DNA of 64,000 bases from Butyricimonas faecihominis (GCF_033096445.1 NZ_AP028155.1:3725880-3789879); one strand, 5' to 3'. Positions 52,126 through 62,294 are shown, numbered from the stretch's first letter. Notes: generated from the sequence alone by a model not told the origin. Numbers and translations: made by a program.

Positions 52126-54477
52126 ATGAAGAGATGTATGTTATTAAATGTCTTGCTTTGGGTTTTAGGTGTAAGTGCCTTTGCCCAAACGCAAGGCATT
52201 GCGTTTGAAACCTCCAGATCGTGGAAGAAGGTTGTGGAAAAGGCTCGGGAGGAGGGGAAATTGATCTTTGTGGATTGTTATGCCGATTGGTGCGGTCCGT
52301 GTAAGCAACTGGCTTCGCAGGTGTTCACGCAAAAAGGCGTGGGTGAGTTTTTTAACCGCCATTTTGTTAATGTGCAGTTTAATGTAGAGAAAGATGCCGA
52401 TGGTAAGGCGAATGTCGCAAAATGGGGTGTAGCTTCCTTGCCGACATTGGTGTTTATTGATCCGAAGACGGAACAGGTTATTGGAAAGCTTGTCGGGGCG
52501 GGCGATGCTGCTTGGCTTGTGGAGGGAGCAAAAGCCCTATTGGATCCTGCTAAACGATTAGATGCTTTGGTAGCCCGGTATAATGCGGGGGAGCGGGAGC
52601 CGGCATTTCTTTTGGAGTTTATTAAGGCTCTGGGGGGTGCGGGGATGAATGCCGAGGTGCAGCAAGTGGTGAAAGAGTGGCTTGACGGGTTATCACTCGA
52701 TCAATTGGCGACACCGCAGATGTGGCCGATCATCATGCAATTTGAAAATGATCCGTTGTCGAAAACATTACTGATGGTACGGGATCATCTTGATCGTTTT
52801 TACGCTATTCCTTTGGAGAACCAGCAGGCGATGGTAGATGCCACGTTGATGGGGGCGATGGTGCAAACGGCAATGGAGTTTTCCACAAATCCTAATCTTG
52901 GCATTTATGAACAGGAGCGGTTTAATGCTTTTGTCGATTATCTGGATCAGGCAAAAGAGGGGCCAGGAAAAACGATGGCTGCCGTATGGCTGAACACGTC
53001 ACAACTTGCCCGACAAGGGGATTGGAAACGGATGTTAGAGGCGATGCGGGAGGTGGAGAGAGAAAATATTTTCCCACCTCAGTTGTATGGGCCGTATTTC
53101 TCGTTTTTCATGCAGGCTCTGACGCAGATGAAAGAACAAAAGGCGGCTGTTGAGGCCGGTTTGAAGTGGTTGGACGAGTTGATTATGAAAGCTGCAGGAG
53201 AGGATATTGTTTCCTACCAGACACGTGCCATGATGAATGCGGGAAAGGCTGCCCTGTGGCAGGCTTTGGGGAAATCTGCCGAAATGAAGAAGGCGCAGAA
53301 GGAGATGGAGAAGTATGTCAATTTGTTGAAAGAGGGTACTGCAGCGAATGTGCCGAACCCGACGGTGCAGAGTCAGGTGCAGACCCCTGCTTCGTTGGGT
53401 AAAGAGGTCGTGTTAAGCTACGAGTTTCGCCAAGGGGCGCCCGTGGTGAAGGTAGTGATTAACGGGCATACTTATTATTTCTTGTTTGATACTTGTGCGG
53501 GAATTACTTGCGTGTCAGATAAGCTGGTAAATACGGAGAAATTGGTCTACCGGCAAACCGGACAATCCATGCAGGGTATGGATGGACAGGTAGTCATGGC
53601 GGAGATTCCCGAGTTGTCGCTGGGGGAACTTATGGTGAAGGATAAGCAAGCGGCAGTGATGAGTGAGCATAACCCGATTTTTGTGCATCTTGGAGTGGAC
53701 GGAACGATCGGGGCGAATATCATCAATGACTATGTGGTGACGATCGACTCGAGAAACAAGACAATCACGTTCGCAGGACGGGCGGATGCTTCTATCACAC
53801 GATGGAATAAACTGGAACTTTGGAATCATGTCCCGTTGCTTTCCATCAAGGTGCAAGGAAAAGGCGAAATTCACGATGTACCGGCATTGTTTGACACGGG
53901 TAACGGAACGGGAGCCATCGGATTGCCCTCGGTGGAGGGATTCGAGCAATGGACGCAAGCGGGGATTATCGGTGACGTGGAGGAAGGAGTTGGTTTTATC
54001 GGTACAATGGTGGGCGGCATGGTGAAAACGGATAAACTTTACCGGGGACGAATGACCGGACTTCATCTGGGTGATGCTGTTTTCGAAAAAATGCCGATCA
54101 TTACCGGAGGTGTCGGATATCTGTTGCTTTGTTTCAGAACAACGGATTTAGGGGTATTTACCTTGGATTATCCTAACGGACGATATCACTTTGAACCTTA
54201 CGCGGATGCAAGCGTGTGGGAAGGCGACAGCCGCCCCGTGATGACGGGAGCAGAAAATGGGGTATTGAAAATCGCTGCCGTGTGGGGAAAAGAGGCACGT
54301 AAGAAACTGGCTCCGCAATGGACGGTGATCGCCTTGGACGGTAAGCCGTTGGAAAACGTGACATTGGAAACTCCCAATATCGATGAACTGATCCGCCAGC
54401 ATGGGGCTAAAATCGTGACGGTGCGGGATACGGAGGGGAAGGAACATGTATTACCTGTAAGGATATTCTTGTCATGA
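52126..54477 (+). CDS. Secreted thioredoxin-fold protein fused to a two-lobed aspartic protease and PDZ-like tail
   Basis: 783 residues. Signal peptide (about 1-20). Thioredoxin domain with the redox motif WCGPC (C56/C59) and the cis-Pro loop ASLPTLVFID. A helical middle region of about 270 residues. Then a clan AA aspartic-protease-like part with D455 (FLFDTCAG) and D590 (ALFDTGNG), each followed by a beta lobe. A PDZ-like C-terminus (APQWTVIALDGKPLENVTLE) ends the protein. The first active-site motif is DTC instead of DTG/DSG. It is last in the SusCD operon and probably acts in the periplasm on imported, disulfide-bearing polypeptides. Catalytic competence is uncertain. Confidence 0.8.
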   Translation: MKRCMLLNVLLWVLGVSAFAQTQGIAFETSRSWKKVVEKAREEGKLIFVDCYADWCGPCKQLASQVFTQKGVGEFFNRHFVNVQFNVEKDADGKANVAKWGVASLPTLVFIDPKTEQVIGKLVGAGDAAWLVEGAKALLDPAKRLDALVARYNAGEREPAFLLEFIKALGGAGMNAEVQQVVKEWLDGLSLDQLATPQMWPIIMQFENDPLSKTLLMVRDHLDRFYAIPLENQQAMVDATLMGAMVQTAMEFSTNPNLGIYEQERFNAFVDYLDQAKEGPGKTMAAVWLNTSQLARQGDWKRMLEAMREVERENIFPPQLYGPYFSFFMQALTQMKEQKAAVEAGLKWLDELIMKAAGEDIVSYQTRAMMNAGKAALWQALGKSAEMKKAQKEMEKYVNLLKEGTAANVPNPTVQSQVQTPASLGKEVVLSYEFRQGAPVVKVVINGHTYYFLFDTCAGITCVSDKLVNTEKLVYRQTGQSMQGMDGQVVMAEIPELSLGELMVKDKQAAVMSEHNPIFVHLGVDGTIGANIINDYVVTIDSRNKTITFAGRADASITRWNKLELWNHVPLLSIKVQGKGEIHDVPALFDTGNGTGAIGLPSVEGFEQWTQAGIIGDVEEGVGFIGTMVGGMVKTDKLYRGRMTGLHLGDAVFEKMPIITGGVGYLLLCFRTTDLGVFTLDYPNGRYHFEPYADASVWEGDSRPVMTGAENGVLKIAAVWGKEARKKLAPQWTVIALDGKPLENVTLETPNIDELIRQHGAKIVTVRDTEGKEHVLPVRIFLS

Positions 54478-54650
54478 CAGATAATGTGCTATATTGAAAT
54501 ATGTTGATAAGCATCTGGAATATAGTTGTTTGGTTATGTGGCTATCTGACGATAATCGTTAATTAACCATATTCAGTATCTACTACATTGATCATGTTAG
54601 AGTATATTAATAACTAATTCTGATGTGTTATCCTTAATAAAACATATATT

Positions 54651-55716
54651 ATGAATAAAATAATATTTTTTTTAATTACAATAATGATGTTTACCGGGTG
54701 TTATGATTCGGAAAATATATGGGATGAAAAAGAAAACGTAGGTTATATTGATTATTCAACACTACCGGTAAATAAGCTTTCTTCGGAAGATAAAATCTTG
54801 TTGAAAAATATTGATTTTCAACGAGGAAAATATGTTTGTGCCTTAAGTAAGGAAGGGATTCTTGCGAAAGGTGTTAGTGAAAAGAGATATCAGTTTTTTT
54901 TAGAATATCTTGAAAATCAAAATGCAATATTAGCTGAATATATAAAAGATGGAGCTACAGTTACATTCGGTAATAAATCCTTTGGTCCCAAAGGAGAATT
55001 TATAGAAGAAGTGTTGCCTGAATTTGGAAAATCTGCAAATTTATTAAGTAGGAGCGTGGGTGACTTTCAAGCGGCTCAAGGTATAATAGTGCCTGGTTCT
55101 AGTAATAATATTATTTCTTTTAAAGCCTTTTATCGTATTAGTATAAGTGGAATAGGTAAAGAGATGTCACATTGGACTGTGTTCTTGATTGAACCTTATA
55201 AAGGATTACGTAGAATCTTATCAGGAACAAGTTCTCTCCCTACAACCACTTATGTACAAACAGCATCATCAGACACTTTTGTTGATTGGGATTGGCAAGG
55301 TGAATGTGTAGATATAGTTAGGTCAAATCCAACGTTAACTGTTAATTCAAATATTAGAGGAGTGGAATTAACATTTAATACAAGTAAAGATTGGAATTAT
55401 AACGTAATTTAACCCTGTTCTGCCTAATTATATTATTGTGAAGTTTAATAAGAATCTATTATGGATGGAGGCGAAGGATCAAAATCCTAAAGGTATTAAT
55501 TGGATATATTATGCAGAGATCTATGATAACTACTCTGGAATTCTATGGCATGGGACTGAAATCCAATATGGTCATCCGATTAATAATTTTCTTGTTCATG
55601 GGGATCGGGAGATTACTATATATTTATCCTATGCAAGGTATGATTCGGTACTTGGAAAGTATGTGGCTGATCGATTTATTGCACAACAAGAATTTTATGT
55701 ACCTAGAGAATGGTAA
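54651..55716 (+). pseudogene. AT-rich lipoprotein, apparently frameshifted near 55,405
   Basis: The first frame gives 253 residues (54651-55412) with lipobox FTGC17 and ends SKDWNYNVI. The adjoining frame continues as FNPVLPNYIIVKFNKN and so on to 55716 (92 residues from GTG 55438). Removing one base in GTAATTTAACC would join them into one protein of about 354 residues. It may be a broken gene, a sequencing error, or two proteins. No family recognised. Base composition is much more AT-rich than in the upstream operon, hinting at acquisition. Confidence 0.55.
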
Positions 55717-55739
55717 AATACGATTTAATATTTAAGGTG

Positions 55740-56360
55740 ATGAAAATAGTATTGCAAAAATGGCTGTGTGTAATGCTGTTAGTGGCGAGTATGTCCGCTT
55801 GTGCTTTGCAACAGAGAAAACCGATAATGAAGGAACGACCTGGAGTCGTGAGACAAATGGTGGAGAATCGTGATTTTAAGGTGGATTTTTCAGCCACACC
55901 TGGAGGCGGTGGCTGGTCATTTCTTGGTGCGGAAATCCCATTTTATATGCAGATATCTGGTGATATACTTCATTCTTTCATGAGTTATGATATTTGGACA
56001 CGACCGGGTTTGGAATACGTGTACGCCAGACCTTATAAACATGGCGAACCTTTTCCGTCCAAGTATATTATTTCAGATTACGAGGTTACAATTGGGACTA
56101 AAGATTCGATTATCATAAGATTTACTTTCCGGATGTCATTGAATATGAATGGAGATGATATCATTGTTCCCCGTACGTCTTGGTATTCCGAGTTCGAGGA
56201 TCGTGTTGATTATGAGGTGGAACAAGTTCCCGTGTGTTGTAAAATGGTTGTTGTTCGTAATGGGGATGTAGTTGTTTATTTTGCCAGAGAGAAAGACCGG
56301 AAAACATTTGTGGTCTATAGAGGGCATTTTGTTTTTAATCGGACAAAAGAAGCGTCATGA
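55740..56360 (+). CDS. Small lipoprotein of unknown function
   Basis: 206 residues from ATG 55740, where the signal peptide MKIVLQKWLCVMLLVASMSA leads to lipidated Cys 21. An earlier in-frame ATG at 55710 would overlap the preceding gene. Notable is a glycine stretch (TPGGGGWSFLG) and a paired Cys (PVCCKMVV). The pattern of LGxxIPFYMQISGDIL recalls small Bacteroidota DUF4251-type lipoproteins, but I am not sure. Function unknown. Confidence 0.6.
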   Translation: MKIVLQKWLCVMLLVASMSACALQQRKPIMKERPGVVRQMVENRDFKVDFSATPGGGGWSFLGAEIPFYMQISGDILHSFMSYDIWTRPGLEYVYARPYKHGEPFPSKYIISDYEVTIGTKDSIIIRFTFRMSLNMNGDDIIVPRTSWYSEFEDRVDYEVEQVPVCCKMVVVRNGDVVVYFAREKDRKTFVVYRGHFVFNRTKEAS

Positions 56361-56426
56361 TGAAAATGGAGATCGTTGATGTCGTCTGTATTTGTACTAT
56401 TTATCTGTCTTTTATATGTTTTTGTG

Positions 56427-58703
56427 ATGAAGATATTAGTTTTAATAACGTTTTACACGTGCTGTTTCGTTAGTACGGTGTATGGGGGAGGATTTGCCCA
56501 GTTGATTATCGGGAGCGATACCTTGAGGATATATCCTTGCCCGGTTGAACAGGATAGTGTTCTGGAATGGCAAATACAGAAACGTTTGGTTGAAGACACT
56601 TCTTCTGTCGAGTATTGGAAGGATTATGTTAGTTTGTGGCGGTTGGAAGAAGGAATGCTTTTCTTGGAGAAAATTGAAAAAGACAACCAGACTGTGGACA
56701 TTTCCGGTATTTTCGATGTTTATCGTGAAAACGGACGCATTGTTGCCCGATGGTTTAGTGGCGAGCTTCTTGCGGTGGGGGGTGAAGGTTTTTATCCTTA
56801 TCGAATTTACACGACCTCAATATTGTGTGGCCCTAAGCCTCCAAGATTTGAAACGGAAATCACATATACATTTCGAGATGGGGAGATGACGGATCGGAAA
56901 GAGGTGCGTAACCGTTTGCGGGAGCAAGGAAATCAGATGTGTCACTACACGATGGGAATGTTGTTGAATATTAAGGAAATGACGCAGAATAGAGGGGTGG
57001 ATTTTGATGTGTATATTTATCCTAAGTCCGACGGGAGGGTGGATTGGGTAGAGGTCATGTGTCGGAAAGAGAAATTGGCACCAGATGATCCTGCTACTCG
57101 TGAAGCCTATGCGTGTGCCGAATTGATAGGAGACTGGCGTGTGGTGACCTTGGATGGTGAAATTCAGAGGGTGTTGGTGGATCCTGTGGCAAGGAAATAC
57201 AGGTTAGAGATGGACACGTATTTGTCGAGAGCTTATCCGGATGTGTTGGAGATGGATGGTATGCTTTATCGAATGGATGCTTTCCCCTTGCATTACGATT
57301 CAGAGGTATTTTCTCGTGTACGTTCTTATCTGAAAGGGGCTTTCACGACGGAATGTCCTTGGGGGTATCATGCCCGCTGGAAGATTGCCGAAGAAAAATT
57401 GTGGTTGACAGAGGTTCGTAATGCTTATACTGGGGAATTGATACCTCTTTCGGTGGTTGCGCCCGGTAATGAAGGAGAGGCGGTGGAGGCATCATGGTAT
57501 ACTGGGGTTTTCAAGATGGGGATGGGCGGCTCGTTGGATTCTTTGTGGTATGACATTGAAGGGCGTGAAATGGTGAGTGGTGATCCTGTCAGGAAATATA
57601 TTGATCGTGAAGAAATCGTGTGCGAGGTGGAGCAAGGTTACGTAGTCCGTCAGGAGATTCGAAATAATTTCACACGCCGGGGAGATACGGTGGCTTATCG
57701 TCGTTTTGTGGAAACACTACGTGCGCACGATTGGGATCGTTATCCGGAGTTGAAAGATCGCAATTTGTATTGTTCTTTTACGGTTTACCCGCGTATGGAT
57801 GGTCGTGCAGATCGGATTGGGTGTATCCGGCTTGTTACGACTTGTGACTTGGATCGAAAACGCGGTGACGAACGGGAAGACGTGAAAACAGCTCGTCCGT
57901 GGATGGAGTTCATTCGTCATGCAGCGGAATCCATCCCTTTTTGGGATGTGCGTTACTTTAGGGGAAAGGTGGAATCACAAGAGGTTTGTCTTGATATAAG
58001 GAAAACAACATTTGACTTTAATCGAGAAAGAATGTATGTTTATCGGGAGGATCGGGGATATGAGACGGAAAAGTTTATTGTAGTCGAACAGGATGATAGG
58101 AACGTTCGGATTTTTCCTAAAAATTATTATTCGATAAGGGATTCGTTGAACAAGAGTATGTTTGGGTGGGTGGATTTGTTGGCTGTTCCCTTTGATGAAG
58201 GTGAAGAGACGATTCGGGAGAATCATCCGTGGAACCGGTGGGAAAAGGAGATGGAGAAGCGGGTTTTCGGAGGTGGTGTGAATCGTATCGCAAAAGCGGT
58301 AGCGGATTCTTTATCAACTGACATAATGATAGATGTCAATATCTATTTTGATCGAGAGGGACGACTGATCGTGTCTTCGATGGAAATGTCCAGGCCTTTG
58401 TTTGAAGTCTTGCCGCATGCCTTGTGGGAACGGATGTTTTACGAGAGCATGGGTGGGGATTATGGCCGGAAGATTCTTGAAAAGGTGATGAACTCCATCT
58501 CCCTGCAGGGTTTGAATGATGAATATCTTGAATCGTTGAGAAAAATAGAAAAGAAAGCGTTGGAGTACAGAGAGAATATAGCATCCGGGGATACGGTGGC
58601 TCAGCGTGAGTTGCAGGATGCTTTTATGTTTGTAAGGAAAAGTCGACCGAAAGCAAATTATGGTCGGGTGTGTATTTCTAAGCGTTATTATGGGAAAGAG
58701 TAA
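56427..58703 (+). CDS. Large secreted protein with internal repeats, unknown function
   Basis: 758 residues from ATG 56427, where a signal peptide starts (MKILVLITFYTCCFVSTVYG); an earlier in-frame ATG at 56376 is less likely. Related segments recur: VYIYPKSDGRVDWVEVM, FTVYPRMDGRADRIGCI and VNIYFDREGRLIVSSM, and likewise RKEVRNRLREQG and RQEIRNNFTRRG, so the protein is built of three or so diverged modules. No catalytic motif recognised. It lies 12 bp before the open frame of the M16 peptidase gene and may be co-expressed with it. Confidence 0.65.
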   Translation: MKILVLITFYTCCFVSTVYGGGFAQLIIGSDTLRIYPCPVEQDSVLEWQIQKRLVEDTSSVEYWKDYVSLWRLEEGMLFLEKIEKDNQTVDISGIFDVYRENGRIVARWFSGELLAVGGEGFYPYRIYTTSILCGPKPPRFETEITYTFRDGEMTDRKEVRNRLREQGNQMCHYTMGMLLNIKEMTQNRGVDFDVYIYPKSDGRVDWVEVMCRKEKLAPDDPATREAYACAELIGDWRVVTLDGEIQRVLVDPVARKYRLEMDTYLSRAYPDVLEMDGMLYRMDAFPLHYDSEVFSRVRSYLKGAFTTECPWGYHARWKIAEEKLWLTEVRNAYTGELIPLSVVAPGNEGEAVEASWYTGVFKMGMGGSLDSLWYDIEGREMVSGDPVRKYIDREEIVCEVEQGYVVRQEIRNNFTRRGDTVAYRRFVETLRAHDWDRYPELKDRNLYCSFTVYPRMDGRADRIGCIRLVTTCDLDRKRGDEREDVKTARPWMEFIRHAAESIPFWDVRYFRGKVESQEVCLDIRKTTFDFNRERMYVYREDRGYETEKFIVVEQDDRNVRIFPKNYYSIRDSLNKSMFGWVDLLAVPFDEGEETIRENHPWNRWEKEMEKRVFGGGVNRIAKAVADSLSTDIMIDVNIYFDREGRLIVSSMEMSRPLFEVLPHALWERMFYESMGGDYGRKILEKVMNSISLQGLNDEYLESLRKIEKKALEYRENIASGDTVAQRELQDAFMFVRKSRPKANYGRVCISKRYYGKE

Positions 58704-58771
58704 TACGATGATGATTGATGTGCGAGGTAACGTATTTGACAGAGGATAAAATAAATTTTAAATCATATATT

Positions 58772-61606
58772 ATGAGAACAATATTACGACAAATTATCTT
58801 GGGGATATTCTTGTCGGTGGCGGTAAGTAGTGTTGTTTCTGCCCAACAATTGAATATGGGGGATATACTCCCTCAAGATACAAATGTGAGGGTTGGAAAA
58901 CTTGATAATGGGATGGGGTATTATTTGAGGCATAATGCCAAGTCGACGGGATTGGCGGATTTCTACATCGTGTATGATGTGGGATCAGTTCAAGAAGAGG
59001 ATTCACAAAATGGATTAGCGCATTTCTTGGAACACATGATGTTTAACGGGACAAAGCATTTTCCGGATGATAGTATGATCCTCTGGTTGGAGAGTATCGG
59101 GATGCAGTTCGGGACGAACTTGAATGCTGCCACGGGGATGGAAATGACGTATTACCAGTTGACGCAAGTTCCGCTTAAGCGGGAAAGTATCGTGGACTCG
59201 ATGTTGTTGATCTTACACGACTGGTCTGGGTATTTGGCTTTGGAAGATAAGAAGATTGACAAGGAACGGGGGGTGATTATAGAGGAGTTACGGCAACGGA
59301 ATAATGCCCAATTCCGGGTGGGTAATAAGGCGGCTATTCCCGTTTTTGGAGATACTCGTTATGCACACCGGAATATGCTCGGTACGGAAGAGTTCCTGCG
59401 TACGTTTGATTCTCAGATGCTTCGAGATTTTTACAAGTGCTGGTATCGTCCGGATTTACAGGCCGTGGTAATTGTCGGTGATTTCGACGTGAACGAGATG
59501 GAGGCGAAGTTGAAGAAAGTAATGGCGGATATTCCTGTCGCTCAGAATCCGAAGGCAAAGGAGGTGATTCGGATTCCGGATAACGTGGCTCCTGTTGTGA
59601 CGGTGATCACAGATCCGGAACAACAGACGTGTAATGCAAATTTTTATATTAGGCGAGCGGCTGTTCCAAAGGAATTGAATAACCGGGTCGGGGCGACTTA
59701 CATGAACATGATGATCAATATTGCCGCAGCCATGATGAACACTCGTTTTGGGGAGCTGGCGCAACAGGAGGGATGTCCGTTCGCATCTGCCCATTTGCAG
59801 AATGTTCCGCTGACGAATACTTGTGACGCGTTGGAATTGCAGGTTGTGGCTCGCGGAGATGCTATTGCGGAGGCTTTCACCTCAGCGTATGGAGAGTTGG
59901 AGCGAGTGCGACGTTTCGGGTTCACGGAGGAGGAATTGGAGCAGGTTCGCACGGGAATCTTGAGAGGTGGAAAGTATGCGTACGAGACTGCTGGGGATCG
60001 GGAGAACGGGATGCTAGTGTGGGAATGTATCAATCATTACGTGAAGAATACACCCTTGATGTCTCCGCAACACAAGTGGGCGGTTACGCAATTGATGTTG
60101 ATGAAACAGGTGACATTGCAGGAGGTTAACGAGTTGGTACGACAACTAATCTCGCTTGCGAATAACGTGTTGGTTATTTCCGCCCCGGAAAAGGCGAAGA
60201 GGGTTTTACCCGAAACGGAGATTCTGGAAAATTTCTTCTCATGGGTTCGGACGGTTGAGATGGAACCTTACCAGACCGAAAAAATTGATCGGCCCCTCTT
60301 GTCTGAAGAGATTATTTCTGGTCGTATTATAAAAACCAAGAAAGGGAAATATGGTTCGACCGTGTGGATGTTGGAGAATGGTATCCGGGTTGTAGTGTTA
60401 CCAACCACGGATAGTCCGTACCAGATCGTTATGAACGGTCAGGCGAGTGGGGGGCTTTCCATGATTCCCACTGAGGATTATTATTCGGTTTCGATGCTCG
60501 CACAGGTGGTGAGTGCTTCGGGAGTAGGGGATTTCACTGCAGAGCAGTTACGAAAGGTGTTGGGTAGTAAGGTTGTTAACATACAACCTACGATTAATCG
60601 TTTTTCGACAGATATAAACGGAAGTGCCGCGAAAGGAGACGTGGAGACCATGTTACAATTGACGTATCTGTATTTTACACGTCCTAATTTTGATCGGGGG
60701 CGTTTGGATATGATAATCGAGGCGAACCGGATAAATTTGGAAAATTCAGTAAACTCTCCGGATTTTGTCATGACACAAATGGTGAATAAGATCACGTATG
60801 GTGACCAACAGCGAACACGAATTCCTGATGAACAGATCTTGGCAGGTATTGATTGTGGTAAAATTAGCTCTTGGTATCGTAATTTGTTTACTGATGCGGC
60901 AGGTAATTATACTTTTTATTTTGTCGGGGATATTGACATGGAAACTTTCAAGCCTCTGGTGGAAAAATATATTGGAGGACTTCCTGCCGGGAAGCAACAA
61001 TTGGGATGGAAGGATGACGGGGTGAGGGTGTTGCCCGGAGTGAAAGAGGAAAGGCAAGAAATACGTATGGAAACTGCCAGAAGTATGGTTAGTATTGGTT
61101 ACTCGGGCGGGATGGACTACACGCAACAGAATATGATGACGATGGGAATGCTTTCCGCTTGTCTTCAATCACGCTATAATCAAATTATTCGAGAGGAAAA
61201 AGGTGGAAGTTACGGGGTTTCCGTGAATGGAACTCTCTCCAGACAACCGATCGGTACGTATGATCTGAAGGTAACTTTCCAGACGAACCCGGACATGGTG
61301 GAAGAGCTGGTTCGGGTGGTAAAAGACGAGCTTTTTCAGATTGCCGACAAAGGGCCTGATCCTGAAGATTTAAACAAGCATCTGGAATATTGGCGAAAGA
61401 TGGAAACTCAAAATGCAAGGAATGTTCAGACTCGTTTGATTTTATTACAGACGTATTACACGTGGGGTGAGGATTGGGATGTTGATTACAATAAATTGTT
61501 GAATTCGATCACAGTGGAAAAAGTGCAGGAGCTTGCCCGGAAAATCATGGCTGATGGGAATTTGAAGGAGGTGGTGGTAAATCCGACGACGATGGTTACT
61601 CGATGA
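58772..61606 (+). CDS. M16-family zinc metallopeptidase, secreted
   Basis: 944 residues from ATG 58772, where the signal peptide MRTILRQIILGIFLSVAV begins; the frame is open 19 codons further up. The inverted zinc motif HFLEH (H84, E87, H88) is followed by ERGVIIEELRQ with the third ligand. The second M16 module is inactive as usual but keeps the substrate-binding EEKGGSYGVS. Two M16 modules in one chain form the clam-shell that degrades peptides (pitrilysin/PqqL-like). The signal peptide places it in the periplasm. With the thioredoxin-protease at 52,126 it supports a peptide-degrading theme. Confidence 0.93.
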   Translation: MRTILRQIILGIFLSVAVSSVVSAQQLNMGDILPQDTNVRVGKLDNGMGYYLRHNAKSTGLADFYIVYDVGSVQEEDSQNGLAHFLEHMMFNGTKHFPDDSMILWLESIGMQFGTNLNAATGMEMTYYQLTQVPLKRESIVDSMLLILHDWSGYLALEDKKIDKERGVIIEELRQRNNAQFRVGNKAAIPVFGDTRYAHRNMLGTEEFLRTFDSQMLRDFYKCWYRPDLQAVVIVGDFDVNEMEAKLKKVMADIPVAQNPKAKEVIRIPDNVAPVVTVITDPEQQTCNANFYIRRAAVPKELNNRVGATYMNMMINIAAAMMNTRFGELAQQEGCPFASAHLQNVPLTNTCDALELQVVARGDAIAEAFTSAYGELERVRRFGFTEEELEQVRTGILRGGKYAYETAGDRENGMLVWECINHYVKNTPLMSPQHKWAVTQLMLMKQVTLQEVNELVRQLISLANNVLVISAPEKAKRVLPETEILENFFSWVRTVEMEPYQTEKIDRPLLSEEIISGRIIKTKKGKYGSTVWMLENGIRVVVLPTTDSPYQIVMNGQASGGLSMIPTEDYYSVSMLAQVVSASGVGDFTAEQLRKVLGSKVVNIQPTINRFSTDINGSAAKGDVETMLQLTYLYFTRPNFDRGRLDMIIEANRINLENSVNSPDFVMTQMVNKITYGDQQRTRIPDEQILAGIDCGKISSWYRNLFTDAAGNYTFYFVGDIDMETFKPLVEKYIGGLPAGKQQLGWKDDGVRVLPGVKEERQEIRMETARSMVSIGYSGGMDYTQQNMMTMGMLSACLQSRYNQIIREEKGGSYGVSVNGTLSRQPIGTYDLKVTFQTNPDMVEELVRVVKDELFQIADKGPDPEDLNKHLEYWRKMETQNARNVQTRLILLQTYYTWGEDWDVDYNKLLNSITVEKVQELARKIMADGNLKEVVVNPTTMVTR

Positions 61607-61660
61607 ATGGGCTATGGGTGCGCTAGACCATGAACATAGTTCTAACATAATATCTACATA

Positions 61661-61686
61661 CCATGAACGCAGACCAGTGTTCATGG
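61661..61686. terminator. Hairpin downstream of the M16 gene
   Basis: CCATGAAC (61661-61668) pairs with GTTCATGG (61679-61686) around a 10-base loop, 55 bp after the stop. No U-tract follows, so it is a weak terminator candidate. Confidence 0.4.
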
Positions 61687-61769
61687 CATGTTAGGGGAGG
61701 CATGATGTCGGGTAGTTGGTGTTGAGGGATGGTAGCCTAATGTGGGGTATTGTGGCTCCCTGTTGTTTA

Positions 61770-61787
61770 TTAGAAATAGATTTCTAA
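61770..61787. promoter_or_regulatory. Palindrome upstream of a small lipoprotein gene
   Basis: TTAGAAAT (61770-61777) and ATTTCTAA (61780-61787) form an 18-bp palindrome, and TTTCTAAC recurs about 24 bp further on. It is about 60 bp before the lipoprotein ATG; possibly an operator. Confidence 0.35.
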
Positions 61788-61847
61788 CCTTTGTAGAATA
61801 TATTTTTCTAACTGCTGATTTGCGTGAAACATTAATTATTCGAAATT

Positions 61848-62294
61848 ATGAAAACGATCTATTTATTTATCTGCATCGTGGGACTCTTGATGAGTTCTTG
61901 TGCGACTTCGAAAAAGAGTGTCCGGAAGGGGGAAGCAAACGTCCGGCACGAGCTTTTGGATGCGAGAACTTTTAAGATTACGAAATTCGCTCGTGACAAG
62001 ACCTATGGCTACTCGGAGGACAATCCAGTCAAAGTGGGAGGTGGAATGGAGGGACCTCTGAACGAACAACGCTTTTTGAACGCGTTGGCGGGGCCTAACG
62101 GGGAGAAGGTCACGTATAAACGGCAGGGTAGTTGCTGCCCGTTCAAGACACCAAACGCTCTCTTCGGAGATAGTGGTGTACTGGATATGTACGAGGTAAT
62201 TATCGAGGGTTCGTCGGAAAAGATTATTCTTTACCTGAATATGTATGACTCGGAAACCTTGCAAGTGCCGGTAGGGTTCACTTTGCGGAAATAG
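61848..62294 (+). CDS. Small conserved lipoprotein
   Basis: 148 residues. Lipobox SSC18 (GLLMSSCATSKKS). The mature part has the conserved-looking stretch HELLDARTFKITKFARDKTYGYSE and a paired Cys in GSCCPFKTPNALFG. I recall similar short lipoproteins in many Bacteroidota, where some database entries carry an unsupported aldolase name; nothing here looks like an enzyme active site. Single gene; function unknown. Confidence 0.7.
   Translation: MKTIYLFICIVGLLMSSCATSKKSVRKGEANVRHELLDARTFKITKFARDKTYGYSEDNPVKVGGGMEGPLNEQRFLNALAGPNGEKVTYKRQGSCCPFKTPNALFGDSGVLDMYEVIIEGSSEKIILYLNMYDSETLQVPVGFTLRK

Noticed and set aside
61848-62294. Naming the small lipoprotein as an aldolase
   Set aside because: 148 residues with a lipobox and no Schiff-base or metal site; I recall such a name for similar proteins but the sequence does not support it.
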